DNA from: Corynebacterium camporealensis
GTDB lineage: Bacteria > Actinomycetota > Actinomycetes > Mycobacteriales > Mycobacteriaceae
Length of the DNA: 64,000 nucleotides
Direction: 5' to 3'
Assembly: GCF_000980815.1 (NCBI RefSeq)
Contig: NZ_CP011311.1
Span: forward strand, 2,256,773-2,320,772
Both the position numbers and the translations under genes were made by a program. A model generated the notes under the pieces. The model was not told where the DNA came from. It ran no database searches and was given only the letters and a program-made list of their open reading frames with translations. The stretch's first letter is position 1; each line of letters begins with the position of its first letter. Below, one piece after another: positions 7,932-17,118 of the stretch.

Positions 7932-9254
7932 ATGCCCCTTCGCCTTGAACCAGACGTTTCCCGTGCCTTACCCATCCAGATTGCTGAGGCAATACGCGGC
8001 CAAGTCACGAAGGGAATTCTGCTGCCCGGTGAACGCGTTCTGTCCACCCGTGCACTCGCCACGCAACTAGGTGTTTCCCGAGGTAGCGTCGTTACCGCCT
8101 ACGACCAACTCACTGCCGAGGGCTACCTCACTGCCGCGGTCGGGTCGGGCACGGTCATCAACCCGCAACTGCCGCATGCACAGGCCCCGGAAACCCCCGG
8201 CCCGCTTGCGAACAAGCGTGCATCGACAGGACTCACACTGACTCCGGGGCTGCCCGACACCGCTGGCATTCTTACCCCCGAATGGCGGGCCGCATGGCGG
8301 GAGGCAGCCAATCATCCGCTGTCTGATACCACCGAACTTCCCCGCGAGATCGCCCATCATCTGCGACACATGCGCGGGCTGAAAGTCGACCCGCGGCGCA
8401 TTGTGGTCACCGCCGGCGCCCGCGATGGACTTACGCTCCTTCTCCGCGCCATTGGCGGGCACCTGCGCATTGGCGTGGAATCACCCGGATACCCGAGCCT
8501 ACGACGCATCCCAGCCGCCTTGGGCCACGACCTTATCGAAGTCCCGACTGACCACGACGGTGTCACGGTCCCTGGTGTACTCGACGCGCTCATCGTCACG
8601 CCCAGCCATCAGTACCCTTACGGCACCTCCCTGCCAGCTGCACGCCGGGCCGCACTCGTTGAGTGGGCACGCGATCACGATGCCCTCATCATTGAAGACG
8701 ACTTCGACTCTGAACTGCGCTATGTTGGCCAGCCTCTGCCCGCCCTGACAGCCCTCGGACCCGAACACACTGTCTTGCTCGGCACGTTCTCGTCAGTGAT
8801 TTCGCCGTCGATTGCCTGTGGCTACGTTGTTTTACCCGAACGACTCCTGGAACCAGTGGCGGATATCCGTCGCATCTTTGGCCAACCCGTCGGTGCCATC
8901 CCCCAAGCAGCTTTGGCGCACTACATGGCCAGCGGTGCTTTGCGACGCCACACCGGCCGCATGCGCAGAGCCTACAAGCGCCGCCGTGATGTGGTGCAGG
9001 ACATACTTTCCGATGTCCCTGGCGCCACCCTGCTTCCCATCATCGGTGGCCTGCACGCGGTGTTGCTCTGTGACGAAGCTGTTGTGGAACGCGCTGCCGA
9101 CAATGGGCTAAGCCTGAAACCCCTCCGTGACTACTGGGGTGGTGCTGCCGCAGAAGAAGGCATCGTCTTGGGCTTTGGCCACTTAAGCGATGAAGAACTG
9201 CGCAAGGCGCTCGAAATTCTCCGGTCAGCGCTAGAGCAGCCCTCGCACGACTAA
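7932..9254 (+). CDS. pdxR: PdxR, MocR-type (GntR/aminotransferase) regulator lacking the PLP lysine
   Basis: MocR-family activator of the PLP synthase genes. Residues 10-75 form a GntR winged helix (STRALATQLGVSRGSVVTAY). Residues 105-435 form a fold-type I aminotransferase-like sensor domain. The pyridine-contacting Asp is kept in IIEDDFDSELRY. The strand that normally carries the Schiff-base lysine (GTFSK in GabR-like proteins) reads GTFSSVISPSIACGY here: Ser288 replaces Lys, and Ala295 replaces the phosphate-binding Arg. It may therefore bind PLP non-covalently or sense another ligand. The 440-residue length and the divergent placement next to pdxS support the name. Confidence 0.9.
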   Translation: MPLRLEPDVSRALPIQIAEAIRGQVTKGILLPGERVLSTRALATQLGVSRGSVVTAYDQLTAEGYLTAAVGSGTVINPQLPHAQAPETPGPLANKRASTGLTLTPGLPDTAGILTPEWRAAWREAANHPLSDTTELPREIAHHLRHMRGLKVDPRRIVVTAGARDGLTLLLRAIGGHLRIGVESPGYPSLRRIPAALGHDLIEVPTDHDGVTVPGVLDALIVTPSHQYPYGTSLPAARRAALVEWARDHDALIIEDDFDSELRYVGQPLPALTALGPEHTVLLGTFSSVISPSIACGYVVLPERLLEPVADIRRIFGQPVGAIPQAALAHYMASGALRRHTGRMRRAYKRRRDVVQDILSDVPGATLLPIIGGLHAVLLCDEAVVERAADNGLSLKPLRDYWGGAAAEEGIVLGFGHLSDEELRKALEILRSALEQPSHD

Positions 9255-9255
9255 T

Positions 9256-9280
9256 GCCGCCCTCCCTAAGGGAGAGCGGC
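9256..9280 (+). terminator. Hairpin after pdxR
   Basis: GCCGC and CTCCCT (9256-9267) pair with AGGGAG and GCGGC (9269-9280) around a single-base turn, with single mismatched bases between the blocks. It follows the pdxR stop directly and lies between convergent pdxR and cmt, so it may act in both directions. There is no T-run. The sequence GTTGTTACGT is repeated just after it (near 9287 and 9301). Confidence 0.55.
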
Positions 9281-9318
9281 AGAAGTGTTGTTACGTAAGC
9301 GTTGTTACGTCGAAGCTA

Positions 9319-10341
9319 TTACCAGGCGTTCATCACGTTGAGAACCTGTGGCTTGGAGCGCTCCAGCTGGTAGCCGAACTGCTTCCAGTTGTGCAGGCCC
9401 TGGCCCGGGTAGTTGGTGGTGACGTTGACGCCCTGTACGCGGGCACCGACCTCGAATGCGCGGGTGGTGACGTTGGCGAAGCCCTCCAGCACGGCACCAG
9501 ATGCGCGGTGCTGCGGCAGGTAGCTTGCATCGCCCGGACCCGGGATACCGGATGCTGCAGAGATGTAAACGTCAGTGTTGCGCAGGTTCTGGATCTGCAT
9601 GAACGGATCGTTTTCGAAACGCTGCGGGCTGATCATGGTGCCGTACATAGCGTTGATGTTGTATCCGCCAGCATCCAGCAGTGCCAGACGCATGAAGGTG
9701 TGAGCACCCGGAATGGAGGTGGTCAGGTAGCCGGAGTAGGACAGTGCCTGACGGAACTGGTTCGGGTGCTTGCCAGCCAGAGTGATTGCGGCGGTACCAC
9801 CCATGGACAGACCAGCAATGGAGTTGTTGTTGCGAGCAACACCGAAGTTGCGCTCCAGGTAGCCTGGCAGCTCGCTGGTCAGGAAGGTCTCCCACTTGTA
9901 GTTAACCGGGTTAACCAGGTCGTAGGTCGCCGGACCGCGCCAGTCCTGGTAGAAGGAAGCCTCGCCGCCCACTGGCATCACGAGAGTGATGTTGTGGTGC
10001 TCGTAGGTCTTAGCGGCGTTGACGTCCTTGACCCATGCGTTGGTGTCGTTGCGAGCACGCAGACCGTCCAGGAGGTACAGACCAGCGTTGCCGCCGTTCT
10101 TAGCCGGCTGAATCTGGACCGGGATGTGGCGGCCCATAGACTCCGACCAGACGTCACAGCGCTGGACGTAGTACATAACCGGATCCCAGGTGCACATGCC
10201 GTTGGAATCATGGCGCAGGTAGTCACGCGGGGCAGCCTGTGCCTGCGGGGTGCCTGCGACATATGCCATGCCCATTGCAACTGCGATAGCGGTCAGCACC
10301 GCAAGGACGCGGCTCTTCAGCGCAGAAGTCGATGCGTTCAT
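9319..10341 (-). CDS. cmt2: Secreted mycolyltransferase (Cmt type, no LGFP repeats)
   Basis: Antigen 85-like mycolyltransferase acting outside the membrane on trehalose monomycolate. The ATG at 10341 is preferred: GGAG lies 6 bases before it, and a clear signal peptide (about residues 1-37, ending in AQAAP) follows. The nucleophile motif GLSMGGTAAI puts the catalytic Ser at residue 179 of 340. A likely His is in GLHNWKQFGYQ. Unlike Cop1 it ends after the esterase domain. It lies directly before aftB on the same strand, as cmt2 does in C. glutamicum; the number in the symbol rests on this synteny. Confidence 0.9.
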   Translation of the reverse strand: MNASTSALKSRVLAVLTAIAVAMGMAYVAGTPQAQAAPRDYLRHDSNGMCTWDPVMYYVQRCDVWSESMGRHIPVQIQPAKNGGNAGLYLLDGLRARNDTNAWVKDVNAAKTYEHHNITLVMPVGGEASFYQDWRGPATYDLVNPVNYKWETFLTSELPGYLERNFGVARNNNSIAGLSMGGTAAITLAGKHPNQFRQALSYSGYLTTSIPGAHTFMRLALLDAGGYNINAMYGTMISPQRFENDPFMQIQNLRNTDVYISAASGIPGPGDASYLPQHRASGAVLEGFANVTTRAFEVGARVQGVNVTTNYPGQGLHNWKQFGYQLERSKPQVLNVMNAW

Positions 10342-10490
10342 GTCGCTCCATTCACTTGTAGAAAGGTAAGTCTTTTGGTCATATCGCGCGACCAACCAAA
10401 ACCGTTAACATCACGGTTCCGTAACAACATTGGCTAATAGCCTAGCCTACCTGTCAACAAAACACCGCACGCAAGTCGTTAAAGCTGGGG

Positions 10491-12212
10491 TTAGCGCAGG
10501 TAATCATAGGGATCTGCCAACAATGTAAGGGTGCGCCCCTCAGTCAGGGAAAATTTAATGTTTTCCCAGAAACGCCCGGCTGTGAGCGGATCCCGATAGC
10601 TGGCGAACAGCTCCTGGAACTGCGGTTGCTGCAATGCCTCGCGCGCAGCTTCCACCTTGTCATCATCGACCCAGGCCGGAATATCGTCCGGATCGGTACC
10701 GGAATCGGCGTACCACCACTCGATTGGCAAGAACTTATCGTGACCAATACGACCGTCCTCCAGGCGCGGCTGACGCGCTGCCATCGGCGTGGCCAGACCA
10801 ATCGGATCCAGCACGCGCACATTCAGAGGTGCGTTCATCGATGTCATACCGAGGTTCATGAAGTACAGCGTCGGCGGTTCAGTCGTTCCTTCCGCAGGCT
10901 TGCTGGTCCACCAGTTGAAGGTCTTCGGCTCCTCGTTTTCGAGGTAACGGGTAGCAAAAGCATCGCCAGCGTCAAGCTTCTCGACGGCCTCCGGGTATCC
11001 ATTCATGCTCAGTGCAGGGAGGAAGTCCTCAGCAGTCTTCGGGGCATCGCCTTCTTCGCGGAAAGTAATTTCCGTCCAGAAGTCGCGTTCATCGACCACT
11101 GCAAGTTCCTGGTCGTAGTCCTGGTCCTCATAAGGAGAAGAAAACAGCACAACGGCCACAGCCCAAACTGCACAGAATGCGGAAGCCACCGCAGTAATCC
11201 AGTTGCGCCACGGCAGCACAAAGAAAGGCAGCAGGATGGCGAATAGCGGAAGCAACAGCATGCGACCGTGCATGAAGTCACCGCCGACGCGCAGGACGTA
11301 GAGGGTATGCAGCACACCTGCACCGATGAGCAGGTAGGTCACCGTCGGCATGCTGCGCAGCTTCTGCGGTACGACCCACATGCCAGCGGCCACCAATGCA
11401 ATCAGCGGCAGATACAGCGCGTAAGGCTGCACCAAGTCCACCAGGTAGTTCCAGCCGGAGCCCCAAGCGCTCTCCGATGCCGATTTCGCCACCGCCGTGT
11501 GCGGTGTTAGCAGGCCGTAGTAGCCCATACGGAAGATTTGGTAGGCCAGCGGCACCGGCAGAGCGGCACCGAAAATACCGAGCCACTGCCGCCAATTGCG
11601 GTGAGCGGCCAGCAGCAGTATGCCGGTCAGCCCGCCATACAAAGCGAGTTCTGGGCGCACCAGCCAGGACAGCCCGGCCCAGAAGGCCAGGATGTAAGGA
11701 CTCCAATCGGTGCTATAGCGGTTGCTATCGCCCCAGCGCAGCAGCAACAGCCACAGCATCGCCAGGTAGAAGATCGACAGGCCCCACTCCAGACCGGAGG
11801 TAAAAAAGTCGCGGGCGGGCGAAATAGCAATGTAGACCAGTGCACCGGCTGGCAGCACAATATGGCCGCGGCCCAGGCGGGTTGCAGTCGCCCAGGTGCC
11901 AACAACTAATGCGGCGACAGAAAGCAGAAGGCCTAACCAAATGGCAATGCCTTCGAGCGGAGCGCCCGTAATCACGCGGACGATGTAGATGAGGTACTGC
12001 CACAGCGTCGAAGTGTTTGCCTCGACGCGCTCGCCCACATTGAAAACCGGGCCGTTGCCGGCTTCTAAGTTGCGGACAGTACGCAGGACAATGAGGCCAT
12101 CATCCGACATCCAGCGGCGGGTGAAACCACCCCAAAACGCCAGAACACCGATAACAATGACGCTTCCTAGCGCGACGCGCTGCTGCGTAATCTTGTTATC
12201 GGTGTTAAACAC
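10491..12212 (-). CDS. aftB: AftB terminal arabinofuranosyltransferase
   Basis: AftB adds the terminal beta-1,2 arabinofuranose residues of arabinogalactan, which carry the mycolates, using decaprenyl-phosphoarabinose outside the membrane. It is a GT-C enzyme. The acidic motif DDGLIVLRTVRNLEAGNGP sits in the first periplasmic loop (about residues 37-55) and is followed by about nine hydrophobic segments and a C-terminal extracytoplasmic domain. The 573-residue length is somewhat short for the family. The GTG start lies 31 bases past the ubiA stop, and no Shine-Dalgarno is visible, so coupling to ubiA is likely. Its neighbours cmt, ubiA, PAP2 and glfT2 match the conserved Rv3804c-Rv3808c order. 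Confidence 0.92.
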   Translation of the reverse strand: MFNTDNKITQQRVALGSVIVIGVLAFWGGFTRRWMSDDGLIVLRTVRNLEAGNGPVFNVGERVEANTSTLWQYLIYIVRVITGAPLEGIAIWLGLLLSVAALVVGTWATATRLGRGHIVLPAGALVYIAISPARDFFTSGLEWGLSIFYLAMLWLLLLRWGDSNRYSTDWSPYILAFWAGLSWLVRPELALYGGLTGILLLAAHRNWRQWLGIFGAALPVPLAYQIFRMGYYGLLTPHTAVAKSASESAWGSGWNYLVDLVQPYALYLPLIALVAAGMWVVPQKLRSMPTVTYLLIGAGVLHTLYVLRVGGDFMHGRMLLLPLFAILLPFFVLPWRNWITAVASAFCAVWAVAVVLFSSPYEDQDYDQELAVVDERDFWTEITFREEGDAPKTAEDFLPALSMNGYPEAVEKLDAGDAFATRYLENEEPKTFNWWTSKPAEGTTEPPTLYFMNLGMTSMNAPLNVRVLDPIGLATPMAARQPRLEDGRIGHDKFLPIEWWYADSGTDPDDIPAWVDDDKVEAAREALQQPQFQELFASYRDPLTAGRFWENIKFSLTEGRTLTLLADPYDYLR

Positions 12213-12243
12213 GAGACACGAGTCTACAGTTTCGAGGGTCTAA

Positions 12244-13239
12244 CTACAACGCAGGGATGATGTAGACAGCCATAGCGATACACGCCAGCCATGCCAGGGC
12301 GAGAATCTGCAGGACACGGTCCTCTAGTGCGATTTCATCCGGTGCGCCACCATGACCGCGGTCGACGTCAGCGGCATAGCGCAGAATCGCAATGGTAAAC
12401 GGAACCATGGAGACCTGGTACCAAACAGCCGCGGCACCAACAGCAGAGTTGGACAGCTCAAAGCCCCACAGCGAATACGACATCACCACGGCCGTAGCGG
12501 CCAGAGTCCAGACGAAACGCAAGTAGGTCGGGGTGTAGCCCTCCAGGGACTTACGAATTTTCGCGCCGGTGCGCTCTGCCAGGAGGATCTCCGAGTAGCG
12601 CTTACCGGAAGCCATAAACAGCGAACCAAAGGCTGCCACCAGCAAGAACCACTGGGACAGCTCAATGCCTGCAGCGACACCGCCGGCCATCGTACGCAGC
12701 ATAAAGCCAGAAGACACCAGTCCGATATCAATCACTGGCAGGTGCTTCCAGCCGAAGCAGTAGCCCAACTGCAGCGCAATGTAGACGGCCATCACGATAG
12801 CCAGCGAGACACCGTCGGTAGCCAGGAAGGACAGACCAATCGACGCCACAATGAGCGCCACAGTCATGGCATAGGCCAAGCCCACCGGCAGCACGCCTGC
12901 GGCAATCGGGCGGAAGCGCTTGGTCGGGTGCTCCCGGTCGGCCTCAACGTCCTTGGCATCGTTGATCAGGTAGATCGAGGACGCGCCAAGGCAGAAGACG
13001 ATAAACGCCAGCAGGACGTCGAGAAGCACTCGGCTGTGGAAGAGCGCATCAGCACCCGCAGCTGCCGGAGCAGCCAGCACGAGGACGTTTTTGACCCACT
13101 GCTTCGGGCGCAGCGCCTTGACCATGCCATCGGCGAGGTTCTTCGGTGGCTTGCGCTTGCGACCGGTGTCAATACCGGACGTGTGAGGTTCGGAGTGGAA
13201 GACGCGTTGGCTACCGTCGTCTGGTCTCAGATCGCTCAT
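12244..13239 (-). CDS. ubiA: Decaprenyl-phosphate phosphoribosyltransferase (UbiA family, Rv3806c type)
   Basis: Transfers phosphoribose to decaprenyl phosphate, the first committed step toward the arabinan donor DPA. The UbiA prenyltransferase fold is shown by the motif LINDAKDVEADREHP (NDxxDxxxD, two metal-binding acids) and about eight to nine membrane segments. The ATG at 13239 is supported by AAAGGAAG 6 bases upstream; an upstream in-frame start would run into the PAP2 gene. It overlaps the PAP2 stop by 4 bases (ATGA), so the two consecutive enzymes of the pathway are translationally coupled. The protein is 331 residues. Confidence 0.93.
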   Translation of the reverse strand: MSDLRPDDGSQRVFHSEPHTSGIDTGRKRKPPKNLADGMVKALRPKQWVKNVLVLAAPAAAGADALFHSRVLLDVLLAFIVFCLGASSIYLINDAKDVEADREHPTKRFRPIAAGVLPVGLAYAMTVALIVASIGLSFLATDGVSLAIVMAVYIALQLGYCFGWKHLPVIDIGLVSSGFMLRTMAGGVAAGIELSQWFLLVAAFGSLFMASGKRYSEILLAERTGAKIRKSLEGYTPTYLRFVWTLAATAVVMSYSLWGFELSNSAVGAAAVWYQVSMVPFTIAILRYAADVDRGHGGAPDEIALEDRVLQILALAWLACIAMAVYIIPAL

Positions 13240-13754
13240 GCGTACTTCCTTTCTAGTTGGTAAATCGTTTCTGCAGTCGCCATGCCCAGTGCGGCACCGC
13301 ACGCGGTATCAGAGGGGTAATGCACCCCGAGAACCATACGCGAGGCCATCATCACCGGCACACCCAACAGCGGTGCGGAGTTGCCCGTCATGCGTGCCAC
13401 TGCATAGAGGAACGCTGCAGTCGAGGTCGAATGCGAGGACGGGAAGGAAAGCTTAGACGGAGTACCCACGCCAATGCGAACGTAGGAATAATCCGGACGG
13501 CGACGACGCACCACGCGCTTTAAAATCACGCTGGCAGCATGCGCGCTGAAGGCAGAAAAGCCCACTGCAGCCCACCGGCGGCGCCGACGCTTATCGATGC
13601 CCGCTCCCAACGCAGCCAGACCCATCCAGCCCAAAGCATGCTCACCAAAATGGCTTAAGCCCCGTGCGGTGGGCAGAACGCCCGGGACGTCGAATGCTGC
13701 CTGCTGGATGTTTTCCAGTACGTGTGACTCTGCAACGGAGAGCTTATTGGGCAT
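13236..13754 (-). CDS. PAP2-family phosphatase (Rv3807c type)
   Basis: Probable decaprenylphosphoryl-5-phosphoribose phosphatase, following UbiA in the arabinan donor pathway. All three PAP2 motifs are present: KRVVRRRRPDY, SFPSSHST and a downstream HYPSD segment. The chain has 172 residues and several hydrophobic helices. The ATG at 13754 has AGAAGG 6 bases before it and overlaps the glfT2 end by 11 bases, so translation is coupled. The assignment to the pathway rests on motif and synteny with mycobacteria. Confidence 0.85.
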   Translation of the reverse strand: MPNKLSVAESHVLENIQQAAFDVPGVLPTARGLSHFGEHALGWMGLAALGAGIDKRRRRRWAAVGFSAFSAHAASVILKRVVRRRRPDYSYVRIGVGTPSKLSFPSSHSTSTAAFLYAVARMTGNSAPLLGVPVMMASRMVLGVHYPSDTACGAALGMATAETIYQLERKYA

Positions 13755-15714
13755 CGAAGACCTTCTTCCAGGACTCACGTGCGGTCAGCTCCGGCAGGGC
13801 CTCGCGGTACTTCTCGCGCAGGTCATCGAAGTTGTCCTCGATTTCCTTGAGCAGCTCGCGGGTCTGCTTGACCAGGTCGCGAGCCAGCTCGCGGTCGCGC
13901 TTGCGGAAGGCCACGCCAGTGCCACCTGCGGTGGACACGGTCGCCGAATCGAGCTGGGACAAGGTAAACCAGCGGGCCTCATTCGCGGTGAGGTTCAGCT
14001 GCGGTGCTTCGTGGTGAGCCGGGTCTTCCTTGCTCAGCATGTTCTTCAGGCCCTTGGCGGCCCAGCGCAGCTTGCGGACCTTGCCCAGTGCGCCACGGAC
14101 GTTCTTGGTCGGAACGCCCGGCGCGCCGGTCGGTGCCGGCAGCTCGTCTGCAGAGTCGATGACGACCGCATCAGAGTATTCCGAGCGAATCTTGTTGATG
14201 CGCGGCAGGGAGGTCTCCAGGATGTCGAAGAGCTGGCCTGGTCCGCGCAGGAAGTCACGCATGGCTTCGAGCTGGATAGCCATGGTGGAGTATTCCATGC
14301 ACATGGTGTGCTTGAGCGTGGACTTGAAAATCGACTTCGAAATTCCAGCTGGGTCACCGTCGTGGTAGAGCGCGGCGACAATCAGGCGGTTGCGCAGGTG
14401 GAAGTAGGCCTGCCAGTCAATGGCGTCGTCCTTGTCGGTCCAGGCCATGTGCCAGATGGCAGCGCCTGGCCAGGTCACCGTCGGGAAGCCATTCTGCGCT
14501 GCACGCAGGGAGTACTCGGTGTCATCCCACTTAATAAACAGCGGCAGTGGCTGACCGTTGGTCTCTGCGACTACGCGTGGGAAGAGGCACATCCACCAGC
14601 CGTTGTATTCCACATCGACGCGACGGTGCAGGTCACGCGAGTTGTACTTGGTCGGATCCTTGTGGGCTTCTTCGTAGCCGATATCGCGACGGGATGCGGC
14701 ATCGCCCAGATCATTTAGTGGGTGCTCGGCAAAGTCGTGGTCGTAGACGGCATTTTCTGCGGCACCCCACATGAAGTCATGGCGGTGAACCTTTTCACCG
14801 GAGGTGCGCAGCTGCGAGCGCTCCTGCAGGTTAAGCATCTGACCACCAACGATGATCGGCGAGGCAGCGTAGCGGGCTACCTGAACAGCACGCAGGATGG
14901 AATCCGGCTCAATCGCGATGTCATCGTCCATGTAGAGGATGAACGGCGAGTCGGTGTTTTCCAGTGCTTCATACATGATGCGGGAGTAACCACCGGAACC
15001 GCCCAGGTTGCCCTGGCGGAATTCGCGGAAACGCTCACCGAAGTGCGCGACGGCCTCGTCGTAGCCTGGGTAATCAGCCGGGTGCTGGTTGCCCTGGTCC
15101 GGCATCAGTACGTAGTCGATGATCTCGTCGACGACCGGGTCCTTTTGCAGTGCCTGCAGTGCGGCAACAGCATCAGCCGGACGGTTAAAGGTCGGAATGC
15201 CGACAGCCACGCGCTTCTCTGCCGCCGGCAGCTCGCTGCCATCGGGAAGCGTCTGCGCCTGCGGGGCGTGCGGCGCACACCAGGCAGCATTCGAGACGAT
15301 GGTTTCTTTTTCTGCAGTGACGTCGAACCACAGCAGACCGCCGTCTTCGAAGTTACGCAGCGGGATCTCAAACTCATGGGTGCCGCTGTCCACCAGGTGG
15401 TTGTCTACGCTGATGCGTTGGCCATTCTGGTTGGAGCGGTAGATGGACACGTTCGCCAGGCCGTCGATGTCCATGGCCAGGACCACGGAATCGAGCTGGG
15501 ACCAACGGCGCCAGTAGGACGCCGGGAAAGAGTTGAAGTAGGTCTGGAAGGAAACTTCCTCGCCAGCCGGGATGGTGACGCTGGAACGGTCGGACCAGCG
15601 CAGGCGCTCACGGTTCTGCTCCGCTTCGATCAGGTAGAGCATGCGGACATCGAAAGGCTCGCCGCGCTTCGGCAGCAGGATGCGTGCAAGCGGCTCTCGC
15701 GTAGAAGTAGTCAC
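13744..15714 (-). CDS. glfT2: GlfT2 galactofuranosyltransferase
   Basis: Processive GT2-family polymerase that extends the galactan with alternating beta-1,5 and beta-1,6 galactofuranose from UDP-Galf on the inner membrane face. Residues 1-150 form the beta-barrel-like N-terminal domain. The GT-A domain has the metal-binding DDD at residues 263-265 (YMDDDIAIEP) and the catalytic WDDTEYSLRA motif near residue 375, followed by a conserved IWHMAW segment. The 656-residue length is as expected. The start is GTG with AAAAAGGAG 5-8 bases ahead. It is the first gene of the glfT2-PAP2-ubiA-aftB run. Confidence 0.96.
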   Translation of the reverse strand: MTTSTREPLARILLPKRGEPFDVRMLYLIEAEQNRERLRWSDRSSVTIPAGEEVSFQTYFNSFPASYWRRWSQLDSVVLAMDIDGLANVSIYRSNQNGQRISVDNHLVDSGTHEFEIPLRNFEDGGLLWFDVTAEKETIVSNAAWCAPHAPQAQTLPDGSELPAAEKRVAVGIPTFNRPADAVAALQALQKDPVVDEIIDYVLMPDQGNQHPADYPGYDEAVAHFGERFREFRQGNLGGSGGYSRIMYEALENTDSPFILYMDDDIAIEPDSILRAVQVARYAASPIIVGGQMLNLQERSQLRTSGEKVHRHDFMWGAAENAVYDHDFAEHPLNDLGDAASRRDIGYEEAHKDPTKYNSRDLHRRVDVEYNGWWMCLFPRVVAETNGQPLPLFIKWDDTEYSLRAAQNGFPTVTWPGAAIWHMAWTDKDDAIDWQAYFHLRNRLIVAALYHDGDPAGISKSIFKSTLKHTMCMEYSTMAIQLEAMRDFLRGPGQLFDILETSLPRINKIRSEYSDAVVIDSADELPAPTGAPGVPTKNVRGALGKVRKLRWAAKGLKNMLSKEDPAHHEAPQLNLTANEARWFTLSQLDSATVSTAGGTGVAFRKRDRELARDLVKQTRELLKEIEDNFDDLREKYREALPELTARESWKKVFDAQ

Positions 15715-15826
15715 GGTTCTCCTTTTTAGGCAGATTTCAGATGCCTAAGTTTAGTTCCTCAGGCCAACCCTGCAGAGTTGCCACGGGCGGGAGCCCTAAC
15801 ATCCAGCAACTTTTAATAAAATTGCC

Positions 15827-15841
15827 TACACTTCTAATCCA
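15827..15841 (+). promoter_or_regulatory. -10 element for a leaderless DUF5129 mRNA
   Basis: TACACT at 15827-15832 stands 8 bases before the ATG at 15841, and there is no Shine-Dalgarno. Transcription would start at or next to the A of the start codon, a common arrangement in corynebacteria. Confidence 0.5.
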
Positions 15842-17118
15842 TGCTCCCCCTACTCCTGTCCCTTTTTGCAGTCCCTGCTGCAGCAGCGGAACCGGCGGAG
15901 GTCTTGGTCTACGATTACGCCGAGGTGCTTACTCCGCAGCATGAAGCCATGTTGCGCAGCGAAACCGCGCGTATTGAGTTCCCTACCGACATCGAGCGTG
16001 TCGTCTACACCAGCTACGTCGAAAACACCGAAGATCTCACCGAAACCTTTCGGTTGGATTTTCGTCACAACAACCCGGAGCTGCTTAACGACGACGAACT
16101 TAACGACGGCACCTTAGTCCTCGGCGTGGGCCTGGATCCACGCACTATGGCCGTGGATTGTTCCCCAGATATCTGCGAGGACTTAAACATCACAGGCCCG
16201 GGGCGCACCACGGGCATCCTGGACCAGATAGCCGCGTCGATTGAGAACAATATGTATGAAATCGGCTTACTCAATGGTGCGAAGGCAGCGGCTAACCCAG
16301 AGATTCGGCGGGAGTCTGCCGAAGGTGCACAAACCTGGCAGATTTTCGTCGTGGCTAGCTTATTCCTGCTGCTTATTGTGGGCGCAGTCTTTTTCTGGAT
16401 GCGCACGCGCTTGCTCCACGAGTTAGTAGCCAAGCAAGCATTCCTGCATGCCCGGCTCCCGGAGTTACAACAGCTCAAAGACCGCGGCGACTACAACATC
16501 GCCTCTCTCGATGGCCCGCTGTCCCCGCCGGAGATTAAGAGGGACTGGGCCGGAATCAAGACTGAAGTTGAGCATCTCACCCCAGAAGTACGCCACATCA
16601 GTCGCCTCGATATAGAAGCTCGAGCCAGCCAACTCTATAGTCTCTCTTCCGAGGTCCGGACTTGTCATGCTGCGGTGATGAAGTTGATCAATGCAGTAGA
16701 AAACGTCGAAGTGCTCAACCGCATTGAACGCAACGACGACTATCTGTGCATGCGGGAGCTGAATTACTTCATTGATGACGTCGCAGAAGCCCGCACGCGT
16801 GTCGCCCGCAGCGGTGGCGGCATTGCGAAGCGACTCGACAGCATTATTGACCGTGCGCAGGATCTGCACAGCGGGCTGAATGATTTTAGTGCCCGCTTTG
16901 CAGCACTGATGCGCGAGTATCACTCAGTTCTAGCCACCCTGCCTGACAGTGCATACCAGCGCTCACGTCATTCCGATGCCCTGCCGACGCTTGGCGATGC
17001 GCACTGGCACCCGGGCATTGGCAGCCACTACATGCCCTTTGTCTACGCGTGGGAGTGGGCCCGAAAAGGCGGAAGCCACCGGGATGCTTTCCCAGTGGCT
17101 TCAGATGTGGACGCGTAA
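15841..17118 (+). CDS. DUF5129-like exported membrane protein
   Basis: Function unknown. A signal peptide (about residues 1-16, ending AAAAAEPAE) is followed by an extracytoplasmic domain that resembles a TPM/DUF5129 fold (VYDYAEVLTPQHE through LVLGVGLDP). One membrane helix lies at about residues 166-186 (WQIFVVASLFLLLIVGAVFF), then a 230-residue cytoplasmic, mostly helical domain that looks coiled-coil. The protein has 425 residues. It is divergent from glfT2, a position where C. glutamicum also has a predicted secreted or membrane protein, which suggests an envelope-related role. The start appears leaderless. Confidence 0.75.
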   Translation: MLPLLLSLFAVPAAAAEPAEVLVYDYAEVLTPQHEAMLRSETARIEFPTDIERVVYTSYVENTEDLTETFRLDFRHNNPELLNDDELNDGTLVLGVGLDPRTMAVDCSPDICEDLNITGPGRTTGILDQIAASIENNMYEIGLLNGAKAAANPEIRRESAEGAQTWQIFVVASLFLLLIVGAVFFWMRTRLLHELVAKQAFLHARLPELQQLKDRGDYNIASLDGPLSPPEIKRDWAGIKTEVEHLTPEVRHISRLDIEARASQLYSLSSEVRTCHAAVMKLINAVENVEVLNRIERNDDYLCMRELNYFIDDVAEARTRVARSGGGIAKRLDSIIDRAQDLHSGLNDFSARFAALMREYHSVLATLPDSAYQRSRHSDALPTLGDAHWHPGIGSHYMPFVYAWEWARKGGSHRDAFPVASDVDA

